Below the pieces are notes generated by a model, which saw only the letters and a list, made by a program, of their open reading frames with translations, did not search any database and had not been told where the DNA came from. 64,000 nucleotides of DNA from JACOMY01 sp046233115 (GTDB lineage: Bacteria; Pseudomonadota; Alphaproteobacteria; Kiloniellales; JACOMY01): positions 1 through 64,000 of the forward strand of contig JBJXHM010000008.1 in NCBI GenBank assembly GCA_046233115.1, given 5' to 3'. This document shows positions 63,847 through 64,000 of the stretch, piece after piece (position 1 is the stretch's first letter; each line of letters starts with the position of its first letter). The position numbers were made by a program, and so were the translations under genes.

Positions 63847-64000
63847 ATGGCCGTAGTCTTTGGAACAGCCGGTAAGAACGACAGCCTCTACGGCACCAAT
63901 CTCGCAGATCGTATCTATGGCTTGAGCGGCAACGACCGGATCAATGGTCAGGCCGATGACGATAGTCTCTTCGGTGGTAGCGGAACCGACACATCTCTCA
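63847..64000 (+). CDS. RTX protein, N-terminal end (3' cut by window)
   Basis: This is the first 51 residues of another RTX protein. Cap A-V-V-F-G-T-A-G-K-N-D-S-L matches the 12252 and 36449 genes, and the first repeats read G-L-S-G-N-D-R-I-N-G and D-S-L-F-G-G-S. Whether it continues as a short all-array form or as a long form cannot be seen. Confidence 0.82.
   Translation, partial: MAVVFGTAGKNDSLYGTNLADRIYGLSGNDRINGQADDDSLFGGSGTDTSL

Noticed and set aside
1..64000. Repeat arrays considered as a CRISPR array or satellite DNA
   Set aside because: The 57-bp units are translated, diverge by codon position and have no unique spacers between constant repeats. No cas genes are present.

Overview
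The window looks like the chromosome of a high-GC alphaproteobacterium, probably of the Rhodospirillales type. This rests on the strong GC bias, tightly packed operons with ATGA overlaps, a two-domain KpsC capsule enzyme, a SoxB-type sarcosine oxidase, a LysR/GcvT pair, two-ATPase sugar-type ABC genes and many extracellular RTX proteins. No rRNA, tRNA or taxonomic marker is present, so the order is an inference.

The dominant theme is a family of RTX (haemolysin-type calcium-binding repeat) proteins. Thirteen genes or gene parts lie at 3-395 (3' end only), 710-3223, 3316-6078, 6261-8798, 9934-11088(-), 12252-13454(-), 28678-29769 (truncated), 29903-33349, 33398-36205, 36449-38995, 39274-43074, 45886-49380(-) and 63847-64000 (5' end only). 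Apart from the 39274 gene, which begins with a von Willebrand A domain, they have no recognisable catalytic domain. Most share three parts: a short N-terminal cap, a long array, and a C-terminal module of about 330 residues ending in D-F-[LV]-W-[LQS]. The array is unusual: 9-residue and 10-residue repeats alternate strictly, giving a 19-residue (57-bp) unit instead of the canonical nonapeptide. The family shows recent duplication (a near-identical tract of about 1.08 kb shared by two genes), a 399-bp super-repeat (7 x 57 bp), and a decaying copy whose start codon reads ATC. No complete type I secretion system is encoded here; the only HlyD-like protein (24206-25435) sits with an atypical CDF transporter.

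Metabolic islands lie between the RTX genes. At 8851-9909 is a MetE-like methyltransferase, at 11192-12082 a PhyH-type dioxygenase with a perfect LacI-like palindrome upstream, and at 13559-14809 a solitary SoxB-like oxidase. Then come kpsC (15075-17231), a LysR regulator divergent from a GcvT/DmdA-like protein, a solute-binding protein with a GNAT enzyme, a secreted M19 dipeptidase, a DUF1353 protein, the HlyD/CDF pair, and a two-subunit CoA-transferase-like enzyme. Between the VWA-RTX and the large minus-strand RTX gene are a family 2 glycosyltransferase, an RmlC-like sugar epimerase and a zinc alcohol dehydrogenase; with kpsC these point to surface polysaccharide synthesis.

The right end carries DUF1326/DUF2182 membrane-linked genes and a ten-gene minus-strand operon (60349 to 51292). 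Its order is DeoR regulator, class I aldolase, solute-binding protein, two permeases, two different ATPases, a small membrane protein, DhaK and DhaL. It probably imports a polyol or short sugar and feeds it through a ketose kinase and an aldolase. Divergent from it are a Tat-type peptide-family binding protein and a mandelate-racemase-family enzyme.
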